Positions 8,742-18,578 of a DNA stretch of 64,000 nucleotides are shown here, in pieces; position 1 is the first letter of the stretch, and the number at the start of each line of letters is the position of its first letter. The notes under the pieces were generated by a model, which was not told the DNA's origin, ran no database searches, and saw only the letters and a program-made list of their open reading frames with translations. A program made the translations under genes and the position numbers. This DNA comes from Ancalomicrobiaceae bacterium S20 (GTDB lineage Bacteria; Pseudomonadota; Alphaproteobacteria; Rhizobiales; Ancalomicrobiaceae): contig CP158568.1 of NCBI GenBank assembly GCA_040269895.1, forward strand, positions 434,001 to 498,000, given 5' to 3'.

Positions 8742-9461
8742 TCACCCGCCGGGCCGCCGGCCCGGGCCCTTCTTCAGGGCGAGCAGCTTTTGCAGTGTCT
8801 CGGCCATGGCGTTCTTGGCCGTCGCCGTCGGGCCGGACGGCTTCGGGGCGACCGGAGCGGCCGGGGTCGGCTTCTCGATGCGCGCGGGCTTGTCGCCGCG
8901 GGCGAGCAGGGCGACGTCGTTCTGGTAGCCGGCATCGTCGCCGGCGACGAGCTTCGGCGCGGCGGCGGCGAGCGCATCGATCAGCGCATCGAGCCAGTCC
9001 TGATCGGCCTTGGCGAAATTGCCGAGGACCCAGCCGGTCACCAGTTCCTTGGCGCCGGGGTGGCCGATGCCGAGGCGCACGCGGCGGAACTCGGGCCCCA
9101 TGTGGGCCTGGATCGAGCGCAGGCCATTGTGGCCGGCGTGGCCGCCGCCGGTCTTCATGCGCATCTTCGACGGCGGCAGGTCGAGCTCGTCGTGGAAGAC
9201 GACGATGTCGGCGAGCGGGATCTTGTAGAACTGCGCTGCGGCGGCGACCGAACGGCCGCTCTCGTTCATGTAGGTCAGGGGCTTCAGCGCCACGACCTTC
9301 TCGCCGCCGATCGTGCCTTCGCAAAGCTCGCCGGAGAACTTGCTCCGCCAGGGCGAGAATGCGAACTTCCGCGCGATCGCGTCGATCGCCATGAAGCCGA
9401 TGTTGTGGCGGTTGCGGGCGTATTCATCGCCCGGATTGCCGAGACCGACGAGGAGCAGCAT
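8742..9461 (-). CDS. pth: peptidyl-tRNA hydrolase
   Basis: A 239-residue Pth. LLVGLGNPG with Asn9, RHNIGF with catalytic His19, YMNESG with Asn66, HDELDLP with Asp91, and [11 protein letters not shown] with Asn112 are the conserved active-site set. It frees tRNA from stalled peptidyl-tRNA in the cytoplasm. The catalytic core ends near residue 190; the remaining Pro/Ala/Lys-rich tail ([15 protein letters not shown]) is an extension common in alphaproteobacteria. It lies downstream of rplY, with which it is probably cotranscribed. Confidence 0.97.
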   Translation of the reverse strand: MLLLVGLGNPGDEYARNRHNIGFMAIDAIARKFAFSPWRSKFSGELCEGTIGGEKVVALKPLTYMNESGRSVAAAAQFYKIPLADIVVFHDELDLPPSKMRMKTGGGHAGHNGLRSIQAHMGPEFRRVRLGIGHPGAKELVTGWVLGNFAKADQDWLDALIDALAAAAPKLVAGDDAGYQNDVALLARGDKPARIEKPTPAAPVAPKPSGPTATAKNAMAETLQKLLALKKGPGRRPGG

Positions 9462-9675
9462 CGCGGATCACTCGGATGGGGTCGGACGGGTAAGGTCGGA
9501 CCGCGTGGGGAGGCGGGACGCCTCGACCCGGACGTGGGCGGTCGAGGCCGACGTCATGGCGCGGAGCCGAGGATCGCGGCACCGGAGCGGAGCACGGGCC
9601 GGGGCCTGGTCCTGCGCCCACGGCTTTCAGTAAGAAGCGCGGCGGCGCGAGGGGACGCGCCGCCGCACAATCCGA

Positions 9676-10266
9676 TCACGCGGCGTCTTCGCTGAAGCCG
9701 GCCGGCGGAGCGATGGTGACGATCGTGAAGTCGCGATCGCCGATCACCGGCTTGGCGCCTTCCGGCAGCTTCACGGCCGAGATGTGCACCGAATCGTTGA
9801 TGTCGAGCGTCGACACGTCGACGTCGATCGCTTCCGGGATCGCGTCGGCGCGGACCGACAGCTCGATGTCGTGGCGCACGTAGTTCAGCGCACCGCCACG
9901 CTTGATGCCCGGCGACTTGTCCTGGCCGTGCACGTGCACCGGCACGAAGACGGTCACGGTCGCGCCAGCGGCGACGCGCAGGAAGTCGACGTGGACCAGC
10001 GTGTCCTTGACCGGATCGAGCGAGTAGTCCTTCGGGATGACGAGGATCTTCTCGCCGTCGATGTTGATCGTCGCGACGGTGGTCTTGAAGCCGCCGGCGC
10101 GCAGACGCTTGTCGGCTTCCTTGAAGTCGATCGCGATCGGCAGCGGGGCCTTCTTGTCGCCGTAGATGACGGCGGGAATCTTCTTCTCACGACGAAGCGC
10201 GCGCGCGGACCCCTTTCCCACGCGTTCACGCGACGACGCCTGCAGTTCGTAAGACTGACGGCTCAT
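9676..10266 (-). CDS. rplY: 50S ribosomal protein L25/general stress protein Ctc
   Basis: A 196-residue L25 of the long (TL5/Ctc) type: an N-terminal 5S rRNA-binding domain ([34 protein letters not shown]) followed by the C-terminal beta domain ending near [13 protein letters not shown]. The ATG at 10266 is preferred over the in-frame GTG six bases upstream because AAGGA sits about eight bases before the ATG but only two before the GTG. Forms the head of the rplY-pth unit. Confidence 0.96.
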   Translation of the reverse strand: MSRQSYELQASSRERVGKGSARALRREKKIPAVIYGDKKAPLPIAIDFKEADKRLRAGGFKTTVATINIDGEKILVIPKDYSLDPVKDTLVHVDFLRVAAGATVTVFVPVHVHGQDKSPGIKRGGALNYVRHDIELSVRADAIPEAIDVDVSTLDINDSVHISAVKLPEGAKPVIGDRDFTIVTIAPPAGFSEDAA

Positions 10267-10508
10267 GGTCACGTTCCTTCAAAAACACGAAGAGCCGACC
10301 GGGGGATTGCGCCCGCCGTGGCTCTCGGGTCTTCAGTCCCAATGTCGCGACGCGCGGCACCGGGGTCCCGCACCGCCTCCAGGGGGGTCGATCACGGGGA
10401 CGGGGGTCCATACACGATGGGGGGGCGGAACGCAACGCGCGGGCGTAAATCGATGCCGGGGAAAATGCCGGCCGCCCGGGGCGCGGACGGTGCCGGGCGC
10501 GCGCCCGT

Positions 10509-11084
10509 TCAGGTCCCGGGAATGTCGGCGAGGCGCAGTGTCAGGCCGCGGATCCGGTCCGGGGTCAGCGCCGTCTCGGCCGGATAGGCGCGGCGCTCGG
10601 CGTAGCCGGTCGGGGTCGGGGTCTTGTGCACATGGGTGACCCGCTCGGCGGCGTCGATCACCCAATATTCGGTGACGCCGAGTTCGGCGTAGAGCCCGGC
10701 TTTGACCCCGAGATCATAGCCGAGGCTGGTGTCGGAAATCTCGATCACCAGGGAGACGTCGCCAGCCTTCAGCTCGGCATAGGGCGTCCCGGCGGAATAG
10801 AAGATGAAATCGGGCTCCAGATAAATGAATTCCGCAAGACGCCAGCCCGGCTCGGGAGCAAAGGAGATCTCTTTTGGCCGATTGTCGCCCAGATAAAGAT
10901 TGAGATTGATCCTCAGGATCTCGTGTCGCGCGCCCTTGGCTGCCATGGGGATGAGCTCTCCACGCACGAGCTCGATGCGCTCGTCCGGCTCCAGCACGCC
11001 GACCTCGACCATGCGGTCGAGGTCGGCCACCCGGAACAGGCGGCGCGCGAGGCCATCGGACTTGAGGGCGATCGGCTGGTTCAT
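10509..11084 (-). CDS. Uma2 family endonuclease-like protein
   Basis: A 191-residue protein of the Uma2 (DUF820) family, which has a PD-(D/E)XK nuclease fold. YLEPDFIFYS holds the conserved Pro-Asp, and VSLVIEISDTSLGYDLGVKAGLYAELGVTEYWVID is the hallmark core with E-x-S and a Lys on the following helix. The family is widespread and of unclear biological role, sometimes thought to be tied to mobile elements or defence. Start taken at MNQPIALK; a longer in-frame start at 11120 exists. Confidence 0.85.
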   Translation of the reverse strand: MNQPIALKSDGLARRLFRVADLDRMVEVGVLEPDERIELVRGELIPMAAKGARHEILRINLNLYLGDNRPKEISFAPEPGWRLAEFIYLEPDFIFYSAGTPYAELKAGDVSLVIEISDTSLGYDLGVKAGLYAELGVTEYWVIDAAERVTHVHKTPTPTGYAERRAYPAETALTPDRIRGLTLRLADIPGT

Positions 11085-11183
11085 GGGGCGAAGCCTACCA
11101 CGGGCGCGGGCAACCCCCAAAGCCGCGGCTGCGGAACGACAACCGCGATCGAGGGCAGGCGCAGCGATAGGCCAGGACCGAGT

Positions 11184-12011
11184 TCAGCCGGCCGAGAGCT
11201 CGCGGGAGCGGTTGGCCGCCGCCGCGACGGCTGCATCCATCAGCGGCTGCAGCGCATCGTCTGCCATCAGCACGGCGAGCGCGGCCGCCGTGGTGCCGTT
11301 CGGCGAGGTGACGTTCTTGCGCAGCGTCGCGGGATCGAGCGGCGACTGGAACATCAACTCGCCGGCACCTTCAACCGTGGCGCGGGCGAGGCGGGCGGCG
11401 AGGTCGGCCGGCAGGCCGGCCTTGCGGCCGGCTTCGGCCAGCGCCTCGGCGAGCAGGAACACATAGGCCGGGCCGGAGCCCGAGACCGCGGTCACCGCAT
11501 CGATCAGGTCTTCGGTCGCGACCCATTCGACCTTGCCGATCGCCGACAGGAGCGCGGTGACGAGTACGCGCTGCGGCGTCGTCACCGCCGCGTTGGCGGC
11601 GCAGGCGGTGATGCCGCGGCCGACCTGCGCCGGCGTGTTCGGCATGGCGCGCACGACCGCGCGGGCACCGAGACCGGCCTCGATCGAGGCGATGGTCTTG
11701 CCGGCGGCGACCGAGACCGCGATCGTCTCCGGACCGATCAGGCCGCGCAGCGTCGGCAGCACGGCGTCCATCACCTGCGGCTTGACGGCGATGAGGATTA
11801 CGGCGGCGGTGACGTCGGCCGGCGGCGTCGTCTCGAGGCGCAGGCCCTTTTCGGCCGCCAGCGCGGCCATTTCCGGCGCCGGGTTCGGATCGAGGATCAC
11901 GACACCGTTCGCGGGCAGGCCGCGCTCGATCCAGCCGGCGAGCATGGCGCCGCCCATCTTGCCGGCGCCGACCAAAACCAGCGGCACCGCCGCGCGCAGA
12001 TCTCCGCTCAT
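11184..12011 (-). CDS. proC: pyrroline-5-carboxylate reductase
   Basis: A 275-residue ProC. LVLVGAGKMGGAMLAGW is the NAD(P)-binding Rossmann motif at the N-terminus; RAMPNTPAQVGRGIT and the C-terminal signature DAVTAVSGSGPAYVFLLAEAL are diagnostic. It reduces 1-pyrroline-5-carboxylate to proline. Its ATG overlaps the stop of the upstream YbjN gene (ATGA), an arrangement often seen in Hyphomicrobiales. Confidence 0.96.
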   Translation of the reverse strand: MSGDLRAAVPLVLVGAGKMGGAMLAGWIERGLPANGVVILDPNPAPEMAALAAEKGLRLETTPPADVTAAVILIAVKPQVMDAVLPTLRGLIGPETIAVSVAAGKTIASIEAGLGARAVVRAMPNTPAQVGRGITACAANAAVTTPQRVLVTALLSAIGKVEWVATEDLIDAVTAVSGSGPAYVFLLAEALAEAGRKAGLPADLAARLARATVEGAGELMFQSPLDPATLRKNVTSPNGTTAAALAVLMADDALQPLMDAAVAAAANRSRELSAG

Positions 12012-12508
12012 GCTTCTCCCGCCGTCTCGAACAGCGCGCCATCCAGCGCCTCGCGGGCGCTCTTACCCGCCCAGACCACGAACTGGAAGGCCTGATAATA
12101 CCGTTCGCAGGCCTCGATCGCGCTGGTCAGCATGGTCTCGACCTGCCGCGTGGTCGGCTCGACGCCGCCGGCGAGCAGCAGCGCGTGGCGATACATCACC
12201 ACGCCCTCGGAGCGCCACAGATCGAAATGGCCGAGCCACATCTGCTCGTTGACCGCCGCGAGCAGCCGCGTGACCTCGGTCTTGCGCGCCTCGGTGACCT
12301 TGAGGTCGAAGGCGCAGGCGAGGTGCAGCGCCTCGACTTCCTCCATCCACGAGAACGAGACGTGATAGTCGCACCAGCGGCCATTGACCGAGATGGTGAT
12401 CTCGTCGTCGCCGGAGCGTTCGAAGCTCCAGTCCTCGAGCGCAGCGATGTGCTCGATCACGTCCACCGGGTTCGATTGCCGCTCGAAGTCGAATTCGATC
12501 AGGCTCAT
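12008..12508 (-). CDS. YbjN domain-containing protein
   Basis: A 166-residue cytoplasmic protein with the YbjN (bacterial sensory transduction regulator) domain: NPVDVIEHIAALEDWSFERS, CDYHVSFSWMEEVEALHLAC and LAAVNEQMWLGHFDLW are typical. In E. coli YbjN affects motility and stress tolerance; in alphaproteobacteria the role is not established. Translationally coupled to proC downstream. Confidence 0.9.
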   Translation of the reverse strand: MSLIEFDFERQSNPVDVIEHIAALEDWSFERSGDDEITISVNGRWCDYHVSFSWMEEVEALHLACAFDLKVTEARKTEVTRLLAAVNEQMWLGHFDLWRSEGVVMYRHALLLAGGVEPTTRQVETMLTSAIEACERYYQAFQFVVWAGKSAREALDGALFETAGEA

Positions 12509-12970
12509 GAGCCTTGTCCTCGCAAGCGAGAGGGACGGTCAGAGGCGGGAACGCGACGCTACCGAACGCGACAGAAGAAAGCCCCGGCACCGTCGGACGC
12601 GCGAAACCCGGTCGCGCGACACCTCCGGCGGGGAAAACTCGCCCACGTGTTCCACGGTCGCCGGCCGGATCGCCGGGAGACCGCGAATCTCTGTTGTTAT
12701 TCAGTATAGGGACCGATGACTCCCGTGCGACAGCGCCCGAAGGACACGGTGAGCCGAAAAATGTGGACCACTGAGGTGCCGGCTGTGGACGAGGTGTGAA
12801 TAACGACGTCTCGAAAACTGTCCCCGCCGGGGTGTGCCGCGCGAGAGACGGAACGGCTTCGCGTACCGGACCGGCACCGCCCAAGCAAAACACCCGGCCG
12901 AGAGGCCGGGTGTTTTGCTTGGGCATGGAGAGCGCCGAAGCGGGGCGCTTCCGTCCGGTGCGGCAGCCGG
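12509..12970. other. intergenic region, YbjN leader side and ubiK 3' side
   Basis: No gene is visible in this 462-base stretch. It contains the long hairpin at 12879-12924, and on the minus strand a TATACT hexamer (complement of 12703-12708) that could be a -10 box for the YbjN-proC unit about 190 bases downstream; a matching -35 is poor. Confidence 0.4.
12879..12924. terminator. 21-bp perfect hairpin terminator
   Basis: Perfect inverted repeat: 21-bp arms 12879-12899 and 12904-12924 around a GAGA loop. The core CACCCGGCC/GGCCGGGTG is flanked by AAAA and TTTT, so it works as a terminator in both directions. It lies 47 bases beyond the end of ubiK on the minus strand. Confidence 0.8.
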
Positions 12971-13249
12971 TCAGGGCGCGTCGGTGCTGCGCGCTTCGTC
13001 GCCGGAAAGCCTGGTCTCGAGCGCGGCGATGCGCTCCTTCAGGGCCTCGTTCTCCTCGCGTGCCTTGATCGCCATTTCGCGGACGACGTCGAATTCCTCG
13101 CGCTTGACGAGGTCCATGTCGGCGAGAAACCGCTCGGCCTGGGCGCGGAAGGCGGTCTCGACTTCGCGCCGGACGCCCTGGGCGACGCCGGCGGCGTCGG
13201 TCATCAGCTTGGCGAACTCGTCGAAGATGCGGTTCGAGGTCTGCGTCAT
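12971..13249 (-). CDS. ubiK: accessory factor UbiK family protein
   Basis: A 92-residue protein that is nearly all helix: MTQTSNRIFDEFAKLMTDAA, then REVETAFRAQAERFLADMDLV, then a C-terminal coiled coil ENEALKERIAALETRL. This is the BMFP/YqiC family; UbiK assists the ubiquinone biosynthesis complex under aerobic conditions. It is a single gene upstream of a strong terminator. Confidence 0.88.
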   Translation of the reverse strand: MTQTSNRIFDEFAKLMTDAAGVAQGVRREVETAFRAQAERFLADMDLVKREEFDVVREMAIKAREENEALKERIAALETRLSGDEARSTDAP

Positions 13250-13467
13250 CGGGAACTCCTTCGAGCTGGCGCTGGTCCGCGAACCTCACGGACGCCGCAG
13301 AGGGGGCGAACGATTTCGGTGTGGCGGCGACGTCCATTGCGGCTGTTATGGGGACCGGCGCGGCGCTCCGCAAGACGGGGGAGGACCGCATCCCGGTACA
13401 AAACAACGCCGGCCCCTGTATCAGAGGCCGGCGGGGTCGTCGCTGGTGTGGGCGCGCGCAGCCGGCG

Positions 13468-15165
13468 TCAGGCGGCCGCGTTCAGATCCCTGACGAAGGT
13501 CTCGACGGTCTGGCGCAGGGAAGCCGCCTGGCCGGACAGGTCGCCCGACAGGCCCATCAGCTGGGTCGCGGCGGCACCGGTCATTTCGGCCGCCTGACCG
13601 ACGCCGCCGATGTTGGCGGTGACCTGGGTCGCGCCGGTCGCCGCCTGCTGGCAGTTGCGGGCGATTTCGCCGGTCGCGGCACCCTGTTCCTCGACCGCGC
13701 TGGCGATCATCGAGGCGATGCCCTTGATGTCGGCGATCACGCGGACGATCTCGGTCATCGACCTCACGGTGCCGTCGGTCGCCTGCTGGATCTCGCCGAC
13801 CTTGGTGCCGATCTCCTCGGTGGCGCGGCTCGTCTGCGAGGCGAGCTGCTTCACTTCGGCCGCGACCACGGCGAAGCCCTTGCCGGCCTCGCCGGCACGG
13901 GCCGCCTCGATCGTGGCATTGAGCGCGAGCAGGTTGGTCTGGTCGGCGATGCCCTTGATCAGGTTGATCACGTCGCCGATCGCCGCGGCCGACGAAGCGA
14001 GCGCCGCGATCCGGCCATTGGAGGCTTCGGCCTCGGCGAAGGCCTTGTCGGCGACGTTGGCGGAGTGTGACACCTGTCCGTTGATCTCGCGGACGGAGGC
14101 GGCCATCTCCTCGGCCGACGCGGCCACGGTCTGCACGTTGGACGCGGCCTGTTCGGCGGCGGCGGAAACCGACTGCGCCTGCCTCGAGGTCTCCTCGGCG
14201 GTGGCGGAGAGGTTTCGAGCGGCCGAGGCAACGTCACCGGACGACTTGGCGAAGGCGTTCGACAGGCCCTGCATCTGCTCCACGAAAGCCTGCGCGAGGC
14301 GCTCGCGCTTTTCGAGGACCGTGCGTTCGCGCTCGTCGCGCGCCGCCTGTTCGCGGCGGTGCTGTTCGGCCTGGCCGAGCTGTGCGCGCAGCACGTCGAC
14401 CGCCTTGGCCATCGCGCCGACCTCGTCGCCGCGACCGGTCCCGTCGACGGGCTGATCGAGATCGCCGCGGCCGAGACCGTCGAGGCGGGCCATCAGGCCC
14501 CGGATCGGGGTGACGACGCCGGTGCGCGTGAGGTAGACGGCGGTGCCGGCGATGAGCAGGATCGCGAGCGTCACGCTGCCCACCGCCTTCAGGAACGTCG
14601 CATTGGCGATATCGGTGACCTTCCGGGCCTGATCGTCGCGGATCGCGTCGAGCTTCTTTCGAATGTCGGCGACCATCGCGTAGATGCGATCGATCGCCGG
14701 CCGGCATTCCTGCGTCATCAGCGCGGCCGCCTTCTGGACCGACGAAGCATCGGTGCCCTGGCCGGCCCGGATCGTTTCGGCACAGGGACCGTTGAGCGCG
14801 CTTTCATAGACCTGACCGATCTGCCGGATCTCGGCGGCGAGCGAGGGCGTCGCGCGGGTGGCTTCGTCCAGCCGCTCCTTCATCGTCGCCCTGGCTTCCT
14901 TGATGTCGGCCATCGCCTTGGCGTCCTGTTCGGGGGCGTCCGCCAGGACCAGCGCGTAGATGGCCATACCGGTTCGGACCGCCGTGACATTGGCTCTGGC
15001 GATCAAGGTCGCTGCGGCGGCCGGGCCGTCGATGACCTCCTGATTGAGATCGTCGATCACATTGAGCTGTCGCCCGGTCATGACCACACCCGCCAGGCTC
15101 GCCGCTCCGAGCATGAGCAAGAGCGACAGGATCTTCCAGATCAGGGACCAGTTCTGGTAGCGCAT
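13468..15165 (-). CDS. methyl-accepting chemotaxis protein
   Basis: A 565-residue chemoreceptor. A first transmembrane helix [20 protein letters not shown] is near the N-terminus; the periplasmic ligand domain runs to about residue 180 and contains two Cys ([25 protein letters not shown]). A second helix [19 protein letters not shown] precedes a HAMP domain with a [18 protein letters not shown] segment. The cytoplasmic hairpin holds the conserved tip [20 protein letters not shown]. It signals to CheA/CheW; ligand unknown. No other chemotaxis gene is adjacent. Confidence 0.95.
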   Translation of the reverse strand: MRYQNWSLIWKILSLLLMLGAASLAGVVMTGRQLNVIDDLNQEVIDGPAAAATLIARANVTAVRTGMAIYALVLADAPEQDAKAMADIKEARATMKERLDEATRATPSLAAEIRQIGQVYESALNGPCAETIRAGQGTDASSVQKAAALMTQECRPAIDRIYAMVADIRKKLDAIRDDQARKVTDIANATFLKAVGSVTLAILLIAGTAVYLTRTGVVTPIRGLMARLDGLGRGDLDQPVDGTGRGDEVGAMAKAVDVLRAQLGQAEQHRREQAARDERERTVLEKRERLAQAFVEQMQGLSNAFAKSSGDVASAARNLSATAEETSRQAQSVSAAAEQAASNVQTVAASAEEMAASVREINGQVSHSANVADKAFAEAEASNGRIAALASSAAAIGDVINLIKGIADQTNLLALNATIEAARAGEAGKGFAVVAAEVKQLASQTSRATEEIGTKVGEIQQATDGTVRSMTEIVRVIADIKGIASMIASAVEEQGAATGEIARNCQQAATGATQVTANIGGVGQAAEMTGAAATQLMGLSGDLSGQAASLRQTVETFVRDLNAAA

Positions 15166-15562
15166 GGCGGGTCTCGTTAAGTTGGGGCTTTGTAGAATTT
15201 CAATTGCCGGAGTCCTGAAAGAATAGTGATATCTATTTGGTTAATCAGATATAAAAATCGCGTTTCATCGACGTAAAATATCAGTAAATGCGACCGTTTG
15301 ATTGTATTGGATTGCCTCTTCGAAGCGAAAATTGCTTTTTTATATCTCTTTTCTTACAGATAACCCATCGCCGTGGTGTTATTGGGCGATGATCGTCCCG
15401 CTCGCTTGGGGCCAGCTTCCGCACGCATGATTGCCGGCTCATCGGTCCGCTGGATCCGTGCGGTGGCCGATCCGTGCCACCTCGGGTGATCCGCCTTGAC
15501 GCCGTCGCAGGGCGAGAACACTGTCCGACCGCGCTTCAACGGTAGAAGGCCGGCCGGATCCG
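15166..15562. other. AT-rich intergenic region between chemoreceptor and lgt
   Basis: No gene is supported here. Positions 15181-15360 are clearly richer in A+T than the surrounding DNA (for example GATATAAAAATCGCG and TTTTTTATATCTC), as expected for divergent promoters of the chemoreceptor and lgt. A small hairpin AAGC-GAAAATT-GCTT followed by TTTT is near 15325-15345. Confidence 0.4.
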
Positions 15563-16387
15563 ATGCCCCTCTATGCAATCCCGTTTCCCGACATCAATCC
15601 GGTGCTGATCTCCGTCGGCCCGCTGGCGATCCGCTGGTATGCGCTCGCCTATATCGCCGGCATCCTGATCGGCTGGTGGTATCTGCGCCGGGTCGTGGTG
15701 GCGGATCGGCTGTGGGGCAGCCTGCCGCGGCCGACGCCGCTCGAGCTCGACGACTTCGTCGTCTGGGCGACGCTCGGCATCATTCTCGGCGGCCGGCTCG
15801 GCTATGTGATCTTCTACAATCCGGCGCATTACCTCGCCGACCCCTACGACATCCCGCAGCTGTGGAACGGCGGCATGTCGTTCCATGGCGGGCTGGTCGG
15901 CTCGATCGTCGCCATGTGGTGGTTCACGCGCGGGCGCGCCTTCTCATTGATGACGCTGTTCGACCTGTTCTCGGCCGCCGCGCCGATCGGGCTCCTGTTC
16001 GGGCGGCTCGCCAACTTCATCAAGCCGGAACTGTGGGGCCGGCCGACGGACGTGGCCTGGGCCATGGTGTTTCCCGGCGCCGGGCCGCTGCCGCGTCATC
16101 CGAGCCAGCTCTACGAGGCGGGGCTCGAGGGGATCGTGCTGTTCGCCGTCCTCGCGGTCATGATCTGGAACCGCGACGCGCTGAAGCGCCCCGGGACCAT
16201 CGCCGGCACGTTCGGGATCGGCTACGGGCTCGCGCGCATCTTCGTCGAGTTCTTCCGCGAGCCGGACGCGCAGCTCGGCTACCTGCTCGGCTTCGTGACG
16301 ATGGGGCAGATCCTGTCGCTGCCGCTGGTGATCGCCGGCGCGGGTCTCCTGATCTGGTCGGCGCGCCGCCGGACCGCCATTGCCTGA
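15563..16387 (+). CDS. lgt: prolipoprotein diacylglyceryl transferase
   Basis: A 274-residue, seven-helix inner-membrane enzyme. IRWYALAYIAGILIGWWY, GIILGGRLGYVIFYN with Arg78, MSFHGGLVGS with His108, and GLLFGRLANFIKPELWGRPT are the Lgt signatures. It transfers diacylglycerol from phosphatidylglycerol to the lipobox cysteine of prolipoproteins. First gene of the lgt-midA-pgeF unit; the next gene starts within a few bases of its stop. Confidence 0.97.
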   Translation: MPLYAIPFPDINPVLISVGPLAIRWYALAYIAGILIGWWYLRRVVVADRLWGSLPRPTPLELDDFVVWATLGIILGGRLGYVIFYNPAHYLADPYDIPQLWNGGMSFHGGLVGSIVAMWWFTRGRAFSLMTLFDLFSAAAPIGLLFGRLANFIKPELWGRPTDVAWAMVFPGAGPLPRHPSQLYEAGLEGIVLFAVLAVMIWNRDALKRPGTIAGTFGIGYGLARIFVEFFREPDAQLGYLLGFVTMGQILSLPLVIAGAGLLIWSARRRTAIA

Positions 16388-16397
16388 GGGGGATCCG

Positions 16398-17508
16398 GTG
16401 GGGCCGACGCCGCTCGAACATCGCGTCAAGGCCCTGATCCGGCTCGACGGGCCGATGCCGCTCGCCGACTACATGGCGCTGTGCCTCGGCGATCCCGAGC
16501 ACGGCTATTACATGGCGCGCGAGCCGTTCGGCCGCGACGGCGACTTCATCACCGCGCCGGACGTCAGCCAGATGTTCGGCGAGATGATTGGCGCCTGGGT
16601 CGCCGAGGTCTGGACCCGGATGGGGCGGCCGGCGCCGTTCCAACTGGTCGAGCTCGGGCCCGGGCGCGGCACGCTGATGAGCGATCTCCTGCGCACCGCG
16701 CGGCTGGCGCCGGGCCTCACCGAGGCCGCGCGGCTGACGCTGGTCGAGACGAGCCCGCGGCTGCGGGCGCGGCAGGCGCAGGCGCTCGCCGGCGGGCCGG
16801 TCGTGCCGACCTGGGTCGGCGGCATCGCCGAGATCCCGGCCGGGCCGATGATCGCGGTCTCGAACGAGTTCTTCGATGCGCTGCCGATCCGGCAATACCA
16901 GAAGCACGACGGCGTGTTCCGCGAGCGGGTGATCGGCCTCGATGCCGAAGGCCGGCTCGCCTTCGGGCACGGGCCGGCGAGCCTCGCGGAGACCGACCTG
17001 CCGGTGCAGGCGCGCAAGGCGCCGGATGGCGCGATCCTCGAACTGGCGCCGATCGCCTTCTCGGTCATGCTGGGGCTCGCCGCGCGGATCGCCCGCGACG
17101 GCGGCGCGGTGCTGGCGATCGACTACGGCTATGTCGGCCCGGCGCTCGGCGACACGTTCCAGGCCGTGCGCTCGCACGAGCCGATCGCGCCGCTCGCCCG
17201 CCCCGGCGAGGTCGATCTCACGGCGCATGTCGATTTCGCCGCGCTCAGCCGCGGCGGCGGCCGGTGGCGCCCGCGTGTTCGGGCCGGTCGAGCAGGGCGA
17301 CTTCCTGTTGTCGCTCGGGCTTGCCGAACGCGCCGGCGCGCTCGGCCGCGGCAAGGACCCGGCCGTGCAGCAGGGCATCGTCGAGGATGTCACGCGGCTG
17401 GTCGCGCCGGCGGAAATGGGCACGCTGTTCAAGGTGATCGCCGCGACCGGTCGGGACGTCGTGCCGCCGGGCTTCGGCATCGACGAGAGCTTGCGCGATC
17501 ACGCCTGA
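16398..17508 (+). pseudogene. SAM-dependent methyltransferase MidA/NDUFAF7 family, frameshifted
   Basis: The N-terminal part (PLADYMALCLGDPEHGYYM, FITAPDVSQMFGEMIGAWV, LVELGPGRGTLMSDLLR, VSNEFFDALPIRQY) is a complete MidA-type SAM domain. At 17249-17262, in a CGGCGGCGG run, one extra base throws the frame; skipping it restores GGARVFGPVEQGDFLLSLGL through GFGIDESLRDHA to a stop at 17508, giving 369 residues. In mitochondria the homologue methylates an arginine of the complex I subunit NDUFS2. A GTG at 16398 is preferred as start because AGGGGG lies five bases upstream; a TTG at 16380 would overlap lgt. The lesion may be an assembly error. Confidence 0.8.
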
Positions 17509-17585
17509 GTGGCATGGCCGATGCCCTGCAGCGGGCAGCGCGATGTGGCATCAGCAGGGCCGACGGCGTGTCGTGGCCGCTGAGC

Positions 17586-17606
17586 ACCCCGGCGTTGCCG
17601 GGGTTT
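17586..17606 (+). terminator. hairpin with short T-tract after midA
   Basis: Arms ACCCCGGC (17586-17593) and GCCGGGGT (17597-17604) with a 3-base loop are followed by TTTG. It lies between midA and pgeF, so it may give partial termination only. Confidence 0.45.
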
Positions 17607-17677
17607 GACAGGCCGGGCGGCGGTCGACACGATCGCGCCCGCTCAGACGACCGTTCACCGACCATCCGGAGGCCGCC

Positions 17678-18445
17678 TTGATCCGTTCCGAGACCCTCGA
17701 CCGCTTCGGCGGCATCCGTCACGGCTTCTTCACCCGCGAGGGCGGCGTCTCGACCGGGCTCTACGACAGCCTCAACATCGGCTTCGGCTCCAACGACGAT
17801 CGCGCGGCGGTGACGGAGAATCGCGGCCGGGTCGCGGAGGCGCTCGGTGTCGCGCGCGGCCGGCTCGCCATGCCGTTCCAGATTCATTCGGCCGATGTGG
17901 CGATCGTCGACGAGCCCTGGGCGGCCGGCGAGGGGCCGCGCGCCGATGCGGTGGTCACGAATCGGCCGGGTGTCGCGGTCGCGGTGTCGACCGCCGATTG
18001 CGGACCGATCCTGTTCGCCGATCCGGCCGCACGCGTGATCGGTGCGGCGCATTCGGGCTGGAAGGGCGCGTTCGGCGGCGTCATCGAGGCGACGCTTACG
18101 ACCATGGAGACGCTCGGCGCCGAACGCAGTCGCATCGTCGCCGTGCTCGGGCCGACGATCTCGAAGGCGGCCTACGAGGTCGGGCCGGAGTTCGTCGCAA
18201 GGTTCGAGGCCGCCGATCCGGCCAATGCGCGGTTCTTCTCGGCCTCGACGCGCGACGGTCACGCCATGTTCGACTTGCCGGGCTATGTCGTGTCGCGGCT
18301 TCAGGCGGCCGGGGTCGGCTCGGCCGAATGGCTCGGCCTCTGCACCTATGGCGAGGAGGCGCAGTTCTTCTCGTATCGGCGCATGACCCACCGAGGCGAG
18401 CCCGACTACGGCCGGCTCGCCTCGGGCATCGCGCTCGCCGACTGA
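17678..18445 (+). CDS. pgeF: peptidoglycan editing factor PgeF
   Basis: A 255-residue Cys/His zinc hydrolase formerly annotated as laccase or YfiH. Metal ligands His70 (FQIHSADV), Cys108 (STADCGP) and His125 (AAHSGWKG) are all present. PgeF removes UDP-MurNAc-L-Ser and similar faulty precursors so they are not built into the wall. The start is a TTG at 17678: CCGGAGG lies at the right distance upstream and no ATG suits. Follows midA as in many Hyphomicrobiales. Confidence 0.94.
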   Translation: MIRSETLDRFGGIRHGFFTREGGVSTGLYDSLNIGFGSNDDRAAVTENRGRVAEALGVARGRLAMPFQIHSADVAIVDEPWAAGEGPRADAVVTNRPGVAVAVSTADCGPILFADPAARVIGAAHSGWKGAFGGVIEATLTTMETLGAERSRIVAVLGPTISKAAYEVGPEFVARFEAADPANARFFSASTRDGHAMFDLPGYVVSRLQAAGVGSAEWLGLCTYGEEAQFFSYRRMTHRGEPDYGRLASGIALAD

Positions 18446-18578
18446 CCGGCCCGCTCGCGCAACGACACGGCCCGCGAAGGCGTTTGCGGACCGGTGCGGG
18501 ATCGCTCGAACATCTAGGGTCACGTCCGTGGCCGGTCACGACAGGATTTCGCCGGGCGAAATCACCGGGGAGGGTGCG